This document shows, piece by piece, positions 10,901 through 20,963 of a stretch of DNA of 64,000 bases; the first letter of the stretch is position 1; every line of letters starts with the position of its first letter. Position numbers and translations under genes: made by a program. This stretch comes from Locusta migratoria (Eukaryota > Arthropoda > Insecta > Orthoptera > Acrididae), in NCBI GenBank assembly GCA_026315105.1, contig CM048745.1:756482006-756546005 (forward strand), written 5' to 3'. Under the pieces are notes generated by a model, which saw only the letters and a list, made by a program, of their open reading frames with translations, made no database searches and was not told the origin of the DNA.

Positions 10901-11463
10901 CAGAGACTCCAAACTGCATTAACTGTGACTCAATTGACACAGAGGAACATCGTTTCACATGCATCGCAGTGAAAGACATTTGGCTCCTCTGTACAGCCGG
11001 CCGCGGTGGCCGAGGGGACTGAGGCGCTTCAGTCACGGTCAGCACGGCCACTACGGTCGGGGGTTCGAATCCCCCCTCGGGCATGGATATTTGTGCCGTC
11101 CTAGTTCGTAAGTAGTTCATAAGTAGTTTGTAAGTTTAGGGACTGATGACCCCGTAGTCCCATAAGCTTTACAAACATTTGAACATTTTCCTCTGTACAA
11201 CAAAACTAGCAATTCTACTTAGAACATCTCCGAGAACGATTACACCATCTCGACTTCTCTATCCAGATGAAGTTCCCTACCCAATAACGAAGAGACGAGC
11301 AGTCAACTGGCTTAAAGGACAAACAGTGTATTATATTTTCTCAGAGAAAAACAAGAGTAAAGAAGACTATTGGGTGCATCTTCTGACAGAGCATGAAAAA
11401 TTAAAACGAATGAACAAATACAGAGAAAAATACGCGAATTTTCTACTCAGGATATTAATATAG
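7913..11463 (+). pseudogene. LINE ORF2: endonuclease plus reverse transcriptase
   Basis: Starts with ATG 34 bp after ORF1 ends. Residues 17-235 are the endonuclease: ATVNINKI with N21/N23, LLQEV with catalytic E50, FAGDFN near 144, SRIDRIYATS and SDHAAYI near 200-225. The reverse transcriptase follows: KNKSPGPDGLPAEFY, NLRPITLLNSDYKIF, SLDFEKAFDRANH (motif A), SSVPQGCPMS (motif B). Near 9975 the frame slips by one base just before AYADDVSF (motif C), then a TAA near 10013. The frame at 10102-10985 holds the thumb, LPLEKGGLKLTDI and a CCHC knuckle, CINCDSIDTEEHRFTC. A SINE (10996-11188) interrupts it; coding resumes at 11200 and stops at 11463, giving about 1,115 codons. Confidence 0.85.
10996..11188 (+). 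mobile_element. SINE-A (tRNA-Leu-like) inserted in LINE ORF2
   Basis: Full-length copy: GCCGGCCGCGGTGGCCGAGG head with box A, GGGGGTTCGAATCCCCCC box B, tRNA-unrelated body with repeated AAGTAGTT, and end ACAAACATTTGAACATT. The 11-bp target duplication TCCTCTGTACA lies at 10985-10995 and 11189-11199. Removing the SINE and one duplication restores the ORF2 reading frame, so the insertion came after the LINE arrived. The long variable arm of the head resembles a class II (Leu/Ser) tRNA. Confidence 0.93.
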
Positions 11464-11954
11464 AAATATAACTCGGGTATCACCTATTGAAATTTATTAG
11501 TTTTTTTTATTTCATTTATTTATTTCTATTTTTACATTCTGAAAATGGCTTAAACTCCTGTAATTTTCGAAGGGTGATACAGAGACAATGCTGACTGATA
11601 CTTCATGGCCCAAGAGAAGTCAAATGAAAGGAAAAATATATTAGAAGATGAAGACACGAGACAAACGGAATCAACTGCACCAGCAGTATATACGAGAAGA
11701 CAACCTTGAAGTACTCGGAAAGCCAAATTAACTCATGTTCATTCACGGAAGTACAGGAGAAGCGAAGAAGACACTTTTATTTTATATTTTATTTACGTTT
11801 AATATAATTTTAAAGTAAGATATCAAGTTTAATTTATTGCGTCTTCGAAGAAGAAGAGTAAGTCATTCGAAGACGAAGCAGTTTATAAAGAATTATTTCC
11901 TTCCTTTCATGGAGACTCTAGAAGAAGGAGTCTGCTAGAAGATGTTAATTTCTC

Positions 11955-12000
<46 letters not shown>
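11464..12000 (+). other. LINE 3' untranslated region and poly(A)
   Basis: About 495 bp of AT-rich 3' UTR with repeated GAAGA motifs, then an uninterrupted run of As at 11959-12000. The long unbroken A tail suggests a fairly recent insertion or slippage growth. Confidence 0.75.
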
Positions 12001-12002
<2 letters not shown>

Positions 12003-12178
12003 GGACAGCGTGCAAGATTGCCATGCAGGGGTCCCGGGATGAAGATTTTCTCCACTCGGGGACTCGGTTTTGTGTCGTCCTGATCATCATTTCAGCATCA
12101 TCATCGACGCGGAAGTCGCCTGTACCAGACAGGCCGAACACGATCCCAACTGGGCTCTAACGGCCAATAATGCACACG
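12001..12178 (+). mobile_element. SINE-B, 3' part, interrupted by the Tx1-type LINE
   Basis: Begins GTGGACAGCG right after the poly(A) and aligns with the copy at 17126-17354 from just behind box A: CATGCAGGGG, a run of ATCATCAT, GGAAGTCGCC and GGCCGAACACG. Box B is degraded (GGGATGAAGA in place of GGGTTCGATT). The end is diverged. Confidence 0.7.
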
Positions 12179-12316
12179 AAATTATCATCAAGTGACAGCG
12201 GAAATACCCTCAGACAACAAGAACCTAATAATTCCTATCACAAAGAAAGCAAGTAAAGGCAGATGAAAATTAGCGGACTATCAATTTTAATAAAGCATAG
12301 TTACAAAACTAGTTGT

Positions 12317-12509
12317 TAAAAATGTTCAAATGTTTGTAAATCTATGGAACTTAACTGCTTGGTTATTAGTCCCTAGCTTACAAAGTAGTTAAACTAACCT
12401 AAGGACAATACATACACCGATGCCCGAGGGAGGACTCGAACCTCCGACGGCGAACGGCCACGCGCACCGCAGTATGGCGCTTAAGTGCGCACGGCTATTC
12501 TGCCGCGAC
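12317..12509 (-). mobile_element. SINE-A subfamily 2
   Basis: The minus-strand copy begins (3' end) AAATGTTCAAATGTTTGTAA and carries GAGGACTCGAACCTCCGAC, the complement of its box B. The body has AAACTAACCTAAGGAC and the head GAACGGCCACGCGCACCGC, which sets it apart from the main type. No clear target duplication. Confidence 0.8.
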
Positions 12510-13228
12510 AAATTAGCTGCCACCTCATATTTCACAATTACATTTCCTTATTTAATCGCTCGACTTACTTTCAACAGTAGTTTTTACAAATTAAGACATG
12601 GATGTGAAGGCAGAAAAGTATATAAATTTTTACAGCACAATGGGTGCGTTAATAAAGGAAAATATTTTACCCTCGTTTCCACACCTACTTCAGAGTTTTA
12701 TAATTATCGAAAATATATTACATATAGATATACGTCTTCTGCATATATGAAAATGTTTTTACTGCTTTATCGGTTGAAAACTTGTAATTAATCTGATTAA
12801 GAGTATCGCATCAGTTATCAGATGCTATCCTAACACAGTACGCAATACTTTCGAAAAGACTTGTAGTATCTGAATCATCACTCTCGGTACTTCTGTTACC
12901 GACCGCAAAGAAAAGACACATTTTTCCATTCGTTTTTTAGGAGCTGTGTCTCTTCAGAAACGAATATGACTTCAATGTAGCATTCTCCGCCAATAACAGC
13001 TTAAGACAGTCTTAGTTATGATTTATGACCAGTACGCGCCTTCGTGCGAAGTTCAGGTGTCAATAAAATTATTTGCGACACACTTCCATCCTATTCTATA
13101 GTACAAACAAGGAGAGCATTCTCAATTATTTATAAGGAGCATAACTTGGGTAGAAAAGGTACTAACACTGTACTCACGGTGAGGACAGTACACGCTTTAT
13201 AAAACCAACACAAAGAGGAAATAAGTAT
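12510..13228. other. Unassigned AT-rich spacer
   Basis: No gene, RNA or repeat boundary that I can support. Confidence 0.4.
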
Positions 13229-13350
13229 TTCCTGAGGAAGGCTCCTGGAACGGATCCGAAACGTTCGGAAGATTTTATTTTCATGACGCGGCAAATAGCT
13301 CAGAAGAATTTTTAACGTTAACAATAATGACCACGAAAGCCTACGTTCGT
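13229..13350 (+). repeat. Hammerhead-like hairpin repeat, copy 1
   Basis: CTGAGGA at 13232-13238 is followed by a weak hairpin and CCGAAACGTTCGG, then GACGCGGC, CAGAAGAATTTTTAAC and GAAAGCCTACGTT. The same order of blocks, in the opposite orientation and with a much longer inverted terminal stem, is seen at 16083-16240, so these are two members of one family. Confidence 0.55.
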
Positions 13351-13507
13351 ACATTATTAAAAACATATTTATACACTGCTACCGTAATTATGTATTTGTC
13401 ACCCTTTTTTTCTGATAGGCAGGTAAGTTTATTTACTAAAAATTTTAGTTTTTGTGTTAAATTTTTTGATATATTTTATATAAGTGAAAAGATGGGGGTT
13501 AGCAGCG

Positions 13508-13780
13508 TTGATATGTTTGGACAATGTCATTATGGTTGAACAAAGCTGTTTATTTATTGGTCCAATGTTACCGGATTCGGTTTTATCGGTTTTACACCAT
13601 TTTCAAGAGTCAGCAGATCTTAAACAATTTATTAAAATGACATGTTACAATCTTGGAAATGAAAAAAAATTGAAGATAAATATCTCTCATTATATTTTAC
13701 TTGCTACAGATCGCTAGCATTGGGCCAATGAAATCTACAACTTTGGTCAACCACAATGATATTGTCCAACCATTTTTTGA
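13508..13780. repeat. Inverted repeat with AATAAA-bearing terminal modules
   Basis: Left arm 13515-13577 (GGACAATGTCATTATGGTTG ...) pairs with right arm 13713-13776 (... CAACCACAATGATATTGTCC). Read on the minus strand, the segment left of the spacer has TTGAAAATGGTGTAAAACCG, CCGAATCCGG and CCAATAAATAAACAG, the layout of the Penelope-type ends described for 44.2 and 49.8 kb. The hammerhead core is not intact here. Confidence 0.5.
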
Positions 13781-14449
13781 TATGTATGGTAATTATATGA
13801 ACCTGAATATGTAATTTCATCTCTTCAGTTTTGAAAGAAATGTTAGGTTTCAGATGTATGAGGAAAATTTGTCGAAATGGTGGCATTTCGGAGAATATTT
13901 TTGTTTTTTTATGACGAAATTTAGGGAAGCACATTTGGCAACCCGCCTCCGATGATTCTTCTGAAAGTAAAGACAATTGACAAAAAAGAGCTTTCATTGC
14001 GGCCGTATACAGACAGCAGTGGTCGCTCTCCAAACAAAACCATGCAGAAATGAGTTGTCATAAAAGTCCCCTCCCCTTCCTCGCCTTGACCACCAGGGAC
14101 TGCCAGACCTACTACTTCGTCGCCCAGCTAATGAGCCGCCCCGTGTGACCGCAAGTTCCGCACCTGCTTTCCGACAGACATGACAGTAGCTCCTCTTCTT
14201 CAAAGTAATTAGTAATTACGTGGCTAAATTGACAACATTAGTTGGTTCGTCAGTTTCAGTCCGAAAGGGACTAGTACGAGACTCTTTCCAAAATTTCATT
14301 TTCAAGGGAATTGGACATGTCTAACTCGCCAGTTGATCGTATTGTCGGAGAATGGTACCAAACTGGCTTTTCTTGTGAAATATTCTCCAAGCTTGTACTG
14401 CACTACGCCATTCACACAAGATCGTGCTCAGTCTCCTACTACTGAATGA
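13781..14449. other. Unassigned spacer
   Basis: No supported gene or repeat. Confidence 0.35.
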
Positions 14450-14451
14450 GG

Positions 14452-14812
14452 TTTTGCGGTTTCCGCAGTGGAAACACCGGTTCCCCTTAGATCACCCAAG
14501 TTAAGCACTGTCGGACTTGGCTAGCACCTGGATGGGTAACCGCCCGGTCTGCCCAGTGCTGTTGGCAAGCGGGGTGCACGCAGCCCTTTTGACGGCAACT
14601 GAGGAGCTACTTATTGAGAAGTAGCGGCTCCGATCACGTAAATTAACACAACGGCCAGAAGTGCGGAGCGCTAACCCAGCACCCCCTGGCTTAACACGTT
14701 CCCCTCAATACCGCATCCGGTGACGCCTTCGGGCGGAGGATAACACGGCGGTCGGTCCGTACCCAGTGGGCCTCTCGAGGCCTGTCGGACGGAGTTTAGT
14801 TTAGTTAGCCAT
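14452..14812 (+). mobile_element. 5S-rRNA-derived SINE (SINE3-like)
   Basis: The segment from about 14487 contains AAGTTAAGCACTGTCGGACT and TGGCTAGCACCTGGATGGG followed by TAACCGCC. These are the 5S rRNA internal promoter elements (box A, intermediate element, box C: AAGCTAAGC, GGTTAGTACTTGGATGGGAGACCGCC in ordinary 5S genes) in the right order and spacing. The upstream third of 5S is poorly conserved and the sequence continues into a GC-rich tail unrelated to 5S, ending around GGAGTTTAGTTTAGTTAG. That is the structure of a 5S-derived SINE and not of a 5S gene. Confidence 0.8.
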
Positions 14813-14940
14813 AGGACGCTTCAAGAGCATTCTCACTGTGTGCAGCACATACAAAAGTAGTTATTCTATTTTCCACTCGTTAGTTTCTCGTGAACAGACT
14901 TGTTCAAGTGGGTGGAATATTTACTTTCTAAATGGTGTTT

Positions 14941-15136
14941 GGCCGGCCGCGGTGGTCGAGGGGACTGAGGCGCTTCAGTCACGGTCTGCACACCCACTAC
15001 GGTCGGGGGTTCGAATCCCCCCTCGGGCATGGATATTTGTGCCGTCCTAGTTCGTAAGTAGTTCATAAGTAGTTCGTAAGTTTAGGGACTGATGACCCCA
15101 TAGTTAAGTCCCATAAGATTTACAAACATTTGAACT
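14941..15136 (+). mobile_element. SINE-A
   Basis: Full-length copy flanked by the 16-bp target duplication TTTCTAAATGGTGTTT at 14925-14940 and 15137-15152. Box A CGCGGTGGTCGAGG and box B GGGTTCGAATCCCC are intact. The unmutated duplication marks a recent insertion. Confidence 0.94.
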
Positions 15137-15152
15137 TTTCTAAATGGTGTTT

Positions 15153-16068
15153 ACTGTAATAGATCAGCCAGTGTGGACCTCTCAGCTGGCTAAAGGGAAG
15201 CACGACAGACCGAGAATCGCGAATACCGACGGCGGTATCGGACATTTCAATTGACCCTAAACTTCGGACTAACGTGAATGTAGAAGAAGTAAATCGGGTG
15301 TGCATCGAATATAAAGTGTACTTACAGACATTACTTGCGGTTTTGATGATAACGAACATTGTGGCGTTACTAAGAAAAACGTTGGGATAGAACATTCGAG
15401 AAACGTTCATAGTAAATAAAGAAATAAAAATGATATTAATTAAAATTCACTCGCAGACGTGACTATTAAGTTATATAGATTGTGCAAAGCAGCATTGCTT
15501 ACATTGTAATTAGGCGGACACAAATTAAAAATGAAATCTCGTGTAAGATACAGATTGTTCGATTATGTGTTTATATATTTTGGAATAACAAAGATAAAAA
15601 CTATTATCAAAAAAACTTACCGGAGTTTGTGCAGAAACTGTGGAAATGTTAGTAAACTTATTCATTCAGTATTTAATTGGATAACCACATCTTAAAGCAT
15701 TTGGTTGTTTGTAAATAGAATAGTACTAAATTTACCAAAGAAATTAATGAAGAAGAGCTATAACATTATATAAATATAATGTACTTTGTATTCGCTGTTA
15801 AATTACATTGCATGTTTTAATTGACACTAACATTTGTAATTATAAATCAACATCTGTAATTGTTATAACAATCACCCTACAACATTGTAATTGTTAACAA
15901 TGCTCCTTTTCTAAAAAAAACCTTTGGGGGTACTCCAACATCAGATACAATGCAGCAAAAATTACTTATAACGGAAGTATGGGATATCACACGTCTGCTT
16001 TTGCCCATGACGTCATGTTGAACTGGGAAAAAATAAAAATAAAAAAAATAAAGGTATCGGACACTCAA
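15153..16068. other. Unassigned AT-rich spacer
   Basis: No gene supported. One open frame (15120-15410, minus) overlaps the SINE end and has no known motif. Confidence 0.4.
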
Positions 16069-16082
16069 CTGACTTTACTACA

Positions 16083-16241
16083 ATAAAATTCTTCTGGGTA
16101 TGAAACCGCGTCGTCATTTTATAAATTCCACCGACGTTTCGGCCGCTGTTGCAGGTGGCCTTCATCAGGGTCTGTGTCTGACTTCATACCCAGAAGAATT
16201 TTATTGATAGTGACAACAACCGCGGAAGCCTACGTTTGCAT
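16083..16241 (-). mobile_element. Hammerhead-like hairpin element, copy 2, with target duplication
   Basis: TGACTTTACTACA occurs at about 16070-16082 and again at about 16242-16255, bracketing the element. Inside, AATTCTTCTGGGTATGAA (from 16088) has an inverted partner at 16181-16202. On the minus strand the region between reads CTGATGA (16162-16168), stem GGCC/GGCC, GAAA (16137-16140), CGTCGG, matching the core layout of a hammerhead ribozyme with the long terminal repeat as stem I. The GAAA side lacks a clean cleavage-site UH, so self-cleavage is unproven. Confidence 0.6.
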
Positions 16242-16255
16242 TGACTTTACTACAG

Positions 16256-16984
16256 TTCAAATGAAACAGGCGATACCGAGAAACACCCACCCAAGCACTA
16301 CATGCTTGTCGAACTGGCTACCAGGTATGCACAAATTCTCCCATGTCAACAGTAGACCCGGGCTGACTTATAATAGCGAAGTATTTTAAACGTTATTCAC
16401 TCTACCTGACATTTTTAGTCGCAACGTAATCATTAGGTACGATTGGTAACTTTATATTCCGATACGCAACTGACATTTGGCATAAGGAAAGAAGTAGCAG
16501 GTTGTTGTTGAAAATCCAATGCCTGGCTGCCATGTAACCGTTTCTAGAGGTGTCGGGGTACTGTTGTTATTGTTACAGCACTCGGAAGCTGACAGACTGA
16601 ATTTCATTGTAGCGAAATAAAATGAATCCCTGAGGTTTAACATAGTTTAAATAAGGCATTCGGATTCAATATTAATTTATTGTTGAAATAATGTGATGAA
16701 TTCCTGATGTTAACATATGTAATAATGGCCTGCATATATCTATTATTATTATGGCGCAAAAATAAACAAACACCAACAAGCGTAACCTTGAAATCCACCT
16801 TTATAGAAGAGAATTTTGGTGAACCTGTTGACATACTTACGAACTCCCTGGGTATTGGCAAAAAGATTGGGAAACGATGTTGCAGAGAAAGGGGTGAACA
16901 AACAATAAACCTCCAAGCTGTCAGTCTCTTACAAGCTGTTGGTGTTTCAACTTACTTTATTCAGATTAAGTGCTGTGTTGCATG
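16256..16984. other. Unassigned spacer
   Basis: AT-rich sequence without a supported feature. Confidence 0.35.
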
Positions 16985-17112
16985 TACTACTTAATCCCCA
17001 TTCTTTAAATAAGATGACCAACTTGTAATATCTGATATAACCAGATGATGGTGACATAGCTCACTGAAAACGGTCGTCATAAAATAAAAGTTTGTTGCGA
17101 ACTTGGCTTTTT
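16985..17112 (+). repeat. AATAAA-bearing hairpin repeat (related to 42.3 kb)
   Basis: GATGACCAACTTGTAATAT, CCAGATGATGGTGAC, CACTGAAAACGGTCGTCAT and GCGAACTTGGC are shared in order with 42386-42500. The core reads CAGATGA rather than CTGATGA. SINE-B is inserted at its end. Confidence 0.55.
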
Positions 17113-17125
17113 CATTCTTGAAGAT

Positions 17126-17354
17126 GTCCGTCTCCGTAGCTCAGTGGCAGCGTCGCTGAATACCACGCAGGGGGCACGGGTTCGCTTCCCGGCAGGGGAC
17201 TGGGTGTTGTGTGTTGTCCTAATCATCATCATCATCTCATCATCATTGGCACGTAAGTCGCCCACGTGGCGTCAAATAGATTTACACTCAGGCGGCCGAA
17301 CAATCCCGTAAGGGTTCTCCCGGCCAAGAAAGCCATACGCTCATTTCATTTTTC
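17126..17354 (+). mobile_element. SINE-B (tRNA-derived), full length
   Basis: Head GTCTCCGTAGCTCAGTGGC is a box A; GGGTTCGCTTCCC is box B. Then GTGTTGTCCTAATCATCATC, GCGGCCGAACAATCCC and a T-rich end. The 13-bp target duplication CATTCTTGAAGAT is at 17113-17125 and 17355-17367. This copy is the reference for the SINE split by the Tx1-type LINE at 6.4/12.0 kb. Confidence 0.9.
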
Positions 17355-17367
17355 CATTCTTGAAGAT

Positions 17368-18709
17368 TATCGAACGAGAAAATGTTAGGAAGAAAACGCA
17401 GTTTCATCAGTTGAAGAGTCTGTCTCATTCCTCGTTTGGCCCAACAGAAGATTGTCGGCCACATTTGGATCGGAAGTGGGAAGCATTTACGTACTGTGGT
17501 AAGTTTTCACCACATGATGAGCCAGGTTACGCGAGGTTGCAAAACGGGCCATTTCTCATCTTCCTGGCGCGATTTTTGCCTGACAGGCTTCATACGTTAC
17601 CACAGTCAGACACTATCACACTAATTCAAGTATGCTTCGCGAGGGAGAACTAACTTTTTCTCTCCACAATTGAATGCACGTCATCACGCAACACACGCGA
17701 ATTGGGGCGGGTCCCCATTAGCAAATTCGTTTGCTTATCTCTCAGAGGGCAAGCTGTAAGTGAGTACTATCACATGGAAACTAAAAGAGAATCAAAATGC
17801 AATTAGTTGCTGTAATGCAGATTACTTTACAGTGGACGGTAACTGGGTGCGGTCTCATTGGAGATATTTCATTTCAGTGCCACAATTCTTCACCTTCGGT
17901 TTAATCACTATTCGATTTTATACTATGACTAATGAAACAAACCAGTAGCGAAAATGTCAGAATGATAACGATGTTGCGTCAGCTAGCCGTGTTGTGTAAC
18001 AAAAAATCTCAATTTATTCTTACTTTTGCTACATATTTTGACAGTTTTATTTTTACAAAGGACACATATCTCTTTGATCTCATCACCGAGAAAAACATCT
18101 TGAGCTCTCTGTTTCATCGCAGAAACAGACGCAGATGTCCACATTTGTCGCTGTGGGCCAGGCTGAGAATTAGAAATGCCACATTTTTGGGATAGAGAAG
18201 CAACTCTGCGAAATTTAAAGATATCTACATTGACTTCGAGTCAAGAAGTGGAGAGTCGTTAACTTAGAAATCAGCTAACTCCATTGAAATGGAAATATAC
18301 AAGTCGGTAATGAAATAGAAATTAAAATACAAACATCAATAACACGATTGGATAAGGCAGTTAATATACCAGCGGTCTTAGCATTTAATCTGTCTACTCC
18401 AACCATAATAGGTTGTCCTGATTGTAATGTTTGACTGATCAGTATCAATTTTCTATTTAGCATCGACCGAATATGGTGTGCTTTGTGAGTGGATGTACTC
18501 GAAACTTATTGGACATCGGTGCAGCTAATCTCTCTATATTGATTCACGTTGCGCTGTTTTGCATGTCATTGAGAAGAGTCATCGGATCATCGTCAGCCCA
18601 GCTGCATGTTGTCTGCTACCCACCTGGCATATGTGTTGGGCCTGTCAGTCTGTCAAGGCTAGTTGTTGGGTCGCAGTAGGGTCGTTATCGACCACCGTGG
18701 GCTTATGTG
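17368..18709. other. Unassigned spacer
   Basis: No open frame with a recognisable domain. Nothing repetitive that I can delimit. Confidence 0.4.
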
Positions 18710-18717
18710 GGTTAAAG

Positions 18718-19038
18718 CAATGGTTCCCAACCTATGGTCCGCGGACCACAAGTCGTTAGCAAGAGCTAAAATTTGGTCCGCGAAAGATATAAAATTTCGA
18801 ACATTTATCCATTTTAATTACCTATTCCTACTTACGTAGTTAATTAGGTTTCACTTATTATAATAGTACTGTTAATACAGATAAACTTTTAGTTTAACGT
18901 ATATATAAACGTTTTTAGTTTAACGAATTAAAATTTTTAATTAGTTTATTTTTAGATTATTTTTCTTGAACATTGTGGTCCATGCTCACACCACAAAATT
19001 AAAATGGTTCCTGTTCTAAATCAGGTTGGGAGCCATTA
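18718..19038. mobile_element. hAT-type MITE
   Basis: A 321-bp AT-rich non-coding element. Ends are inverted repeats: CAATGGTTCCCAACCT at 18718 and AGGTTGGGAGCCATTA at the right end. An 8-bp target duplication GGTTAAAG flanks it (18710-18717 and 19039-19046). Terminal sequence and 8-bp duplication are typical of the hAT superfamily. Subterminal GGTCCGCGGACC is itself palindromic. Confidence 0.88.
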
Positions 19039-19283
19039 GGTTAAAGTGTATAACGTATTTTGTGGATCTGTAGTGTTTGGGCCAGCCTCTACGCGCTGTG
19101 ACATGGGTATGCACTGTGCCGAAAGCATTAATTATCACAATCCAGGCAGATGGTAGAAATTCTTAGCTGATATCTCTTAGACATGTGTCTAAAATATCAC
19201 TGCTGTACGTTGAATAATGAGACAGGTAACGTTTGAGTTTCTCATCCAGCTTTATTCACCAAGACATCATAAAACACCATAAG

Positions 19284-19288
<5 letters not shown>

Positions 19289-19329
<41 letters not shown>
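19289..19329. repeat. Poly(A) tract
   Basis: About 41 As preceded by TAAAACACCATAAGCT. It could be the 3' tail of an unrecognised plus-strand retrocopy. Confidence 0.6.
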
Positions 19330-19330
<1 letters not shown>

Positions 19331-19424
19331 CCCTTCAAAATAACGACATCAATGTAATGCAGAAACATAAGAAGTTTAATTTACTGTAAGCAGTTAGTAA
19401 ATGTTGCCTCAACCGCAGCGCTCA

Positions 19425-20412
19425 TTCAGCACCTTGCGTGCTTATGGAATATCTCCGCAATTTTGCGATAGGATTCACGATTGCCTATGAGAAAGGAGAC
19501 AATTCGTAGTAATTGACGGTAAGCCATCGAGTAAAACAAAAGTGATACCTGGCGTTCCCCAGGGAAGCGGTATAGGTCCCCTACTCTTCCCTGTGTTTAA
19601 AAACGATTTAGGAGACAATCTGAACATCTCCCTTAGACTGTTGGCGGATGATGCTGTCGTTTATCGGTTAATGAAGTTAACAGAGGATCGAAAGCAACTG
19701 CAAAGCGATTTAGACAAAATTTCTGCATGGCCCGAAAATTGGCAATTAACAGTAAATAAAGAAAAGTGTGAAGTAATACACATGACCACTAAAAGAAAAC
19801 CGCTTAACTTCAGTTACATGATATATCAGTGAAACCTTAAGGTCGTAAATTCTACCTAGGAGTTACGAACAACTTAGACTGGAGAAAAGACATAGAAAAT
19901 ATTGTGGGGAATGCAAACCAAAGGTAACGTTTCATTGGTAGAACGCTTTGAAGACGCAACAGCTCCACCAAAGAGACTGGCTACTTCACAGTTGTGCGTC
20001 CTCTCCTGGAGTATTGTTGCCAGTGTGGGACCCTCACCATGTGGTACTGACGGAAGATATTGAGAAGGTTCAGAGAAGGGCAGCTAATTTTGTTTTATCA
20101 CGTTACAGAGGGGAAAGCGTCACAAAAATGTTGCACGATTTGACGTGGAAATCATTAAAAGAACGAAGTTATTCGTTGCGGCTTCTGAATGTGAAAATAT
20201 ATTGCTAGCACCCCCCTACGTAGGGAGACATGACCATCGCAATAAAATAAGAGAAAACAGATCGAAAATGGAACGACTTATGTGTTCTTTTTTCCCGCGC
20301 GCTATTAGAGAATGGAACGGTAGAGAAAGGTTATGAAAGTGGTTAATGAACCCTGAACCCTCTGCCAGGCACATAAATGTGATTTGCAGAGTATCTATGT
20401 AGATGTAGATGT
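19425..20412 (+). mobile_element. CR1-like LINE, 5'-truncated copy 2 (RT)
   Basis: RT blocks in order: YGISPQF, QFVVIDGKPSSKTK, GVPQGSGIGPLLF (motif B region), LRLLADDAVVYR (LADD at 19641-19652, motif C), WQLTVNKEKCEVIHM, then frameshifted thumb and C-terminal sequence with HHVVLTEDIEKVQRRAANF. The 3' end is CCTCTGCCAGGCAC, TGATTTGCAGAGTATC and three ATGTAG-like units (to 20412). The endonuclease and RT motif A are missing. First Asp-Asp pair intact, but several frameshifts and stops. Confidence 0.85.
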
Positions 20413-20837
20413 ACCACTTCTTCCCGACCATTCATTCCTCAATTCAGAAGACTTAAAATCGTTTACCCTTTACGTGGTTTTGATTCCTGAAAGGTTTAGG
20501 ACCTGCCTAGGTGGGATTGGTACTTGTATGATTTTCACTTACTCAATCTGGGCAGAGGTCACGAGCTATCGTAGTTGCAATAAGAGACGATCGTTTGAAC
20601 AGAAACCTGTCGGAAAGGGAGAGGGGGGCCAGCATTTCTGAATCGACGAGATTTTCTACCTGTTCTTGGCCATAATTTATCACACTGAAACACAGTGATA
20701 AGGTATCGCTCCCCACTTACAGGCTATAGCATATTATTTTTATCTTGTCCTTGTATATGGTGGTGAGAACACCATTTGAAGAATTTCTTGCAATTCTGTT
20801 AGCTCAAAATTCTACGTGGACAACACGCATGACCGCT
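20413..20837. other. Unassigned spacer
   Basis: Nothing supported. Confidence 0.35.
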
Positions 20838-20848
20838 GTTACGAATCC

Positions 20849-20963
20849 TCCTTCGGGCATGGATGATTGTGTTGTCCTTAAGTTAGTTTAAGTAGTTTGT
20901 AAGCTACAGACTGCTAACCTCTAACTTAAGGCCGATAGATATACAAACATTTCACCATTTGGT
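20849..20963 (+). mobile_element. SINE-A, 5'-truncated
   Basis: Starts at the box B region (CTCCTTCGGGCATGGATG) and runs to ACAAACATTTCACC. GTTACGAATCC occurs at 20838-20848 and 20964-20974, an 11-bp target duplication that happens to resemble box B. Truncated at the 5' end before or during insertion. Confidence 0.8.

Larger units (their letters stand above)
6388..12000 (+). mobile_element. Tx1/L1-type non-LTR retrotransposon, near full length
   Basis: The element has a GC-rich 5' leader (about 6388-6524), ORF1 with a zinc knuckle, ORF2 with apurinic-type endonuclease and reverse transcriptase, a 3' untranslated region (11464-11958) and a poly(A) of about 41 bases. The order and the RT block NLRPITLLNSDYKIFTRIM place it in the L1/Tx1 group and not in CR1 or Jockey. 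There is no RNase H domain. A SINE-A is inserted in ORF2. The element itself lies inside a SINE-B copy, flanked by AGTGGA on both sides. Several stops and frameshifts show that it is dead, but it is the least decayed autonomous-type element in the window. Confidence 0.85.

Noticed and set aside
10893..11120. Short protein starting MPEGGFEPPT, found again at 12420, 14866, 21073, 23436 and 56790
   Set aside because: It is the translation of the complement of the SINE-A box B region (GGGGGTTCGAATCCCCCC). It moves with the SINE and is not a gene family.
14487..14580. 5S rRNA gene
   Set aside because: Only the internal promoter is 5S-like, the 5' third is diverged and a non-5S tail follows; a SINE explains it better.
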